In this document: piece by piece, positions 31,202 through 32,809 of the stretch
Layout of the letters: every line of letters begins with the position of its first letter
Numbering within the stretch: the first letter of the stretch is position 1
Assembly (NCBI GenBank): GCA_003164895.1
Contig: PLUL01000014.1
Coordinates: 1 to 32,809, forward strand
DNA length: 32,809 nucleotides
Direction of reading: 5' to 3'
From: Bacteroidota bacterium
GTDB taxonomy: Bacteria; Bacteroidota; Bacteroidia; Palsa-948
Translations under genes and position numbers: made by a program
The notes under the pieces: model-generated
Databases searched by the model: none
Seen by the model: the letters and a program-made list of their open reading frames with translations, nothing else
Told to the model about the DNA's origin: nothing

Positions 31202-32605
31202 ATGATGTTTACCAAAATCAATCAAAGTCATATTTCTTCTTTTCAAAATATTGTAGGGAAAGAATTTGTTTTGTTCGATAAAGATTCGCTTGATAAATAT
31301 TCTTCGGATGAAACCGAAGATTTGAAATTCCTCCCTGAAGTTGTTGTAAAACCAAATACTCCTGAACAAGTTTCTGAAGTCCTGAAAGTATGCAACAAAG
31401 AAAATATTCCTGTAACTCCCCGAGGAGCGGGAACGGGTTTGAGCGGTGGTGCGTTGCCTGTTTTTGGCGGTGTGATTCTTTCAATGGAGCGATTCAATCA
31501 TATTCTTGAAATTGATGAACGCAATTTGCAGGCAACCGTTGAGCCGGGAGTCATTACGCAGGTTTTTCAGGAAGCGGTAATTGAAAAAGGTTTGTTTTAT
31601 CCTCCTGATCCTTCAAGCAAAGGCAGTTGTTTTCTCGGAGGAAATCTTGCTGAATCGGCAGGCGGACCGAGAGCTGTGAAATATGGCGTTACGAAAGAAT
31701 ATGTTTTGAATCTTGAAATGGTTTTGCCGACCGGAGAAATTATCTGGACAGGCGCGAATGTTCTGAAAAATTCTACAGGATATAATCTTACGCAGTTGAT
31801 TGTCGGCAGCGAAGGAACTCTTGGCGTGATCACAAAAATTGTTTTCAAACTTCTTCCATATCCGAAAAAGAATGTGGTGATGCTTGTACCGTTCTTCTCT
31901 GCGGAAAAAGCATGTGAAGCGGTATCTGCAGTGTTTCGTGCTGGTGTTGTTCCATCTGCAATGGAATTTATGGAGCGCGATGCGATCGACTGGGCGTTGA
32001 AATTTGTCAGCGGTATTACTATTTCAATCAAGAAAGAAATACAGGCGCATCTTCTTGTTGAAGTTGATGGCAACGATATAGATGTGATGATGAAAGATGT
32101 AGAACGACTTACAGAAGTATTTGAGAAATTTGAAAGTGATGAAATTCTTTTTGCAGATACCGAAGAACAAAAACAAAATCTCTGGCGGTTGCGTAGAAAT
32201 GTTGCCGAAGCGGTGAAATCGCATTCAGTGTATAAAGAAGAAGACACGGTTGTTCCTCGCGCTGAACTGCCAAAACTTTTAGCTGGCGTGAAAAAGATAG
32301 GAAAGAAATATGGTTTCCAGTCTATTTGCTACGGACACGCTGGCGATGGCAATTTGCATGTGAATATTATCAAGCAGGAAATGCCTGATGAAAAATGGAA
32401 CACTGAAATTCCAAAAGCTATACGTGAAATATTTACTCTTTGCAAGGAACTGAAAGGAACTATTTCAGGCGAGCATGGCATTGGCTGGGTGCAAAAGAAT
32501 TATATGGATATTGCATTTCATCCTAAAGCTATTGAGCTGCAAAAAGAAATCAAGAAACTTTTTGACCCGAATGGAATTATGAATCCGGGTAAGATGTTTG
32601 TTTAG
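31202..32605 (+). CDS. FAD-linked oxidase, GlcD / D-lactate dehydrogenase-like
   Basis: A 467-residue flavoprotein. The FAD-binding type 4 domain (about 37-215) includes TPRGAGTGLSGG (72-83, R74). PDPSSKGSCFLGGNLAESAGGPRAVKYG and VGSEGTLGVIT are flavin-contact segments. The C-terminal FAD-oxidase domain has YGHAGDGNLHVNI and GTISGEHGIGWVQKNYM, where the histidines lie at the active site. It likely oxidises glycolate or D-2-hydroxy acids such as D-lactate; the partner subunits GlcE and GlcF are not in view. Either of two successive ATGs (31202 or 31205) may start it. Confidence 0.92.
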   Translation: MMFTKINQSHISSFQNIVGKEFVLFDKDSLDKYSSDETEDLKFLPEVVVKPNTPEQVSEVLKVCNKENIPVTPRGAGTGLSGGALPVFGGVILSMERFNHILEIDERNLQATVEPGVITQVFQEAVIEKGLFYPPDPSSKGSCFLGGNLAESAGGPRAVKYGVTKEYVLNLEMVLPTGEIIWTGANVLKNSTGYNLTQLIVGSEGTLGVITKIVFKLLPYPKKNVVMLVPFFSAEKACEAVSAVFRAGVVPSAMEFMERDAIDWALKFVSGITISIKKEIQAHLLVEVDGNDIDVMMKDVERLTEVFEKFESDEILFADTEEQKQNLWRLRRNVAEAVKSHSVYKEEDTVVPRAELPKLLAGVKKIGKKYGFQSICYGHAGDGNLHVNIIKQEMPDEKWNTEIPKAIREIFTLCKELKGTISGEHGIGWVQKNYMDIAFHPKAIELQKEIKKLFDPNGIMNPGKMFV

Positions 32606-32608
32606 AAA

Positions 32609-32809
32609 TTAATTTTCTTTTCTCCACATCTCAATCACCGTCCTCATATCATCAGGAAGTTCAGATTCAAACTCCATGAGTTTTTTTGTGGTAGGATGTG
32701 TGAACGAAAGATATTTTGCATGAAGTGCCTGTCGGTGGCAAATGCGGAAACATTCTTCTACAAACTGTTTGAATTTTGTATTGGCAGAATTCTTCAGCAC
32801 TTTATCTCC
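32609..32809 (-). CDS. RluA-family pseudouridine synthase (3' end, partial)
   Basis: The last 66 codons of a gene that enters from beyond the window edge. RQALHAKYLSFTHPTTKKLMEFESELPDDM matches the conserved C-terminal motif of RluA/RluC/RluD pseudouridine synthases, which isomerise uridines in rRNA or tRNA. The catalytic Asp domain lies outside the window, so the sub-family cannot be told. It is convergent with the FAD oxidase gene, 3 bp between stops. Confidence 0.85.
   Translation of the reverse strand, partial: GDKVLKNSANTKFKQFVEECFRICHRQALHAKYLSFTHPTTKKLMEFESELPDDMRTVIEMWRKEN

Noticed and set aside
31597-32247. 216-aa ORF antisense to the FAD oxidase gene
   Set aside because: It is Ser/Thr/Phe-rich and antisense to a conserved gene with intact motifs.

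Overview
The window looks like a chromosomal segment of a Bacteroidota bacterium. The evidence is three secreted proteins, two with clear type IX secretion (T9SS) C-terminal sorting domains and one with a related tail; promoters of the Bacteroidota type (TAnnTTTG close to the start codon, sometimes with an upstream TTTG); A-rich leaders without Shine-Dalgarno sequences; an OstA-like protein and a DUF3089 lipoprotein. All genes are intact except the last, which is cut by the window edge. I see no phage, IS element, rRNA or CRISPR.

Layout. 1-1.7 kb: tRNA-Leu(GAG) and an OstA-like envelope protein, both on the minus strand. 1.8-4.1 kb: an accessory patch with a 42-bp tandem repeat array, a small Lys-rich protein of unknown function, a T9SS cargo protein and a hypothetical protein. 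4.1-12.1 kb: a minus-strand housekeeping run, read as TPR protein, phosphosulfolactate synthase-like protein, rhodanese, DedA, aroE, OafA-type acyltransferase, uvrB and a CbpA-type DnaJ. Several of these junctions are ATGA stop/start overlaps, and uvrB and dnaJ also have their own promoters. 12.2-14.8 kb: glmM-like mutase and cysteine desulfurase, overlapping by one base. 14.8-22.3 kb: a visibly AT-richer surface-polysaccharide block (polysaccharide deacetylase, GNAT protein, Wzx-like flippase, two methyltransferases, GT2 and GT4 glycosyltransferases). 22.3-24.7 kb: mnmE and sucD, divergent. 24.7-30.1 kb: a second accessory patch with a RelE/ParE-type toxin-antitoxin pair, a 7-repeat propeller/SprB T9SS protein, palindromic intergenic elements, a second 42-bp array before another unknown protein, and a further secreted protein. 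30.1-32.8 kb: DUF3089 lipoprotein, GlcD-like FAD oxidase and the 3' end of an RluA-family pseudouridine synthase.

The most unusual signal is a pair of different tandem arrays (about 1987-2196 and 27691-27816). Both have exactly 42-bp units with a 14-bp dyad in the unit, both end just upstream of a protein of unknown function, and both are followed by the same 10-base leader word AAACCAAACA. Secondary signals are 7-bp microsatellites inside reading frames (two in aroE, one in a T9SS sorting domain), an 11-C tract before a T9SS gene, and near-identical 5' and 3' ends in two T9SS cargo genes with unrelated middles.
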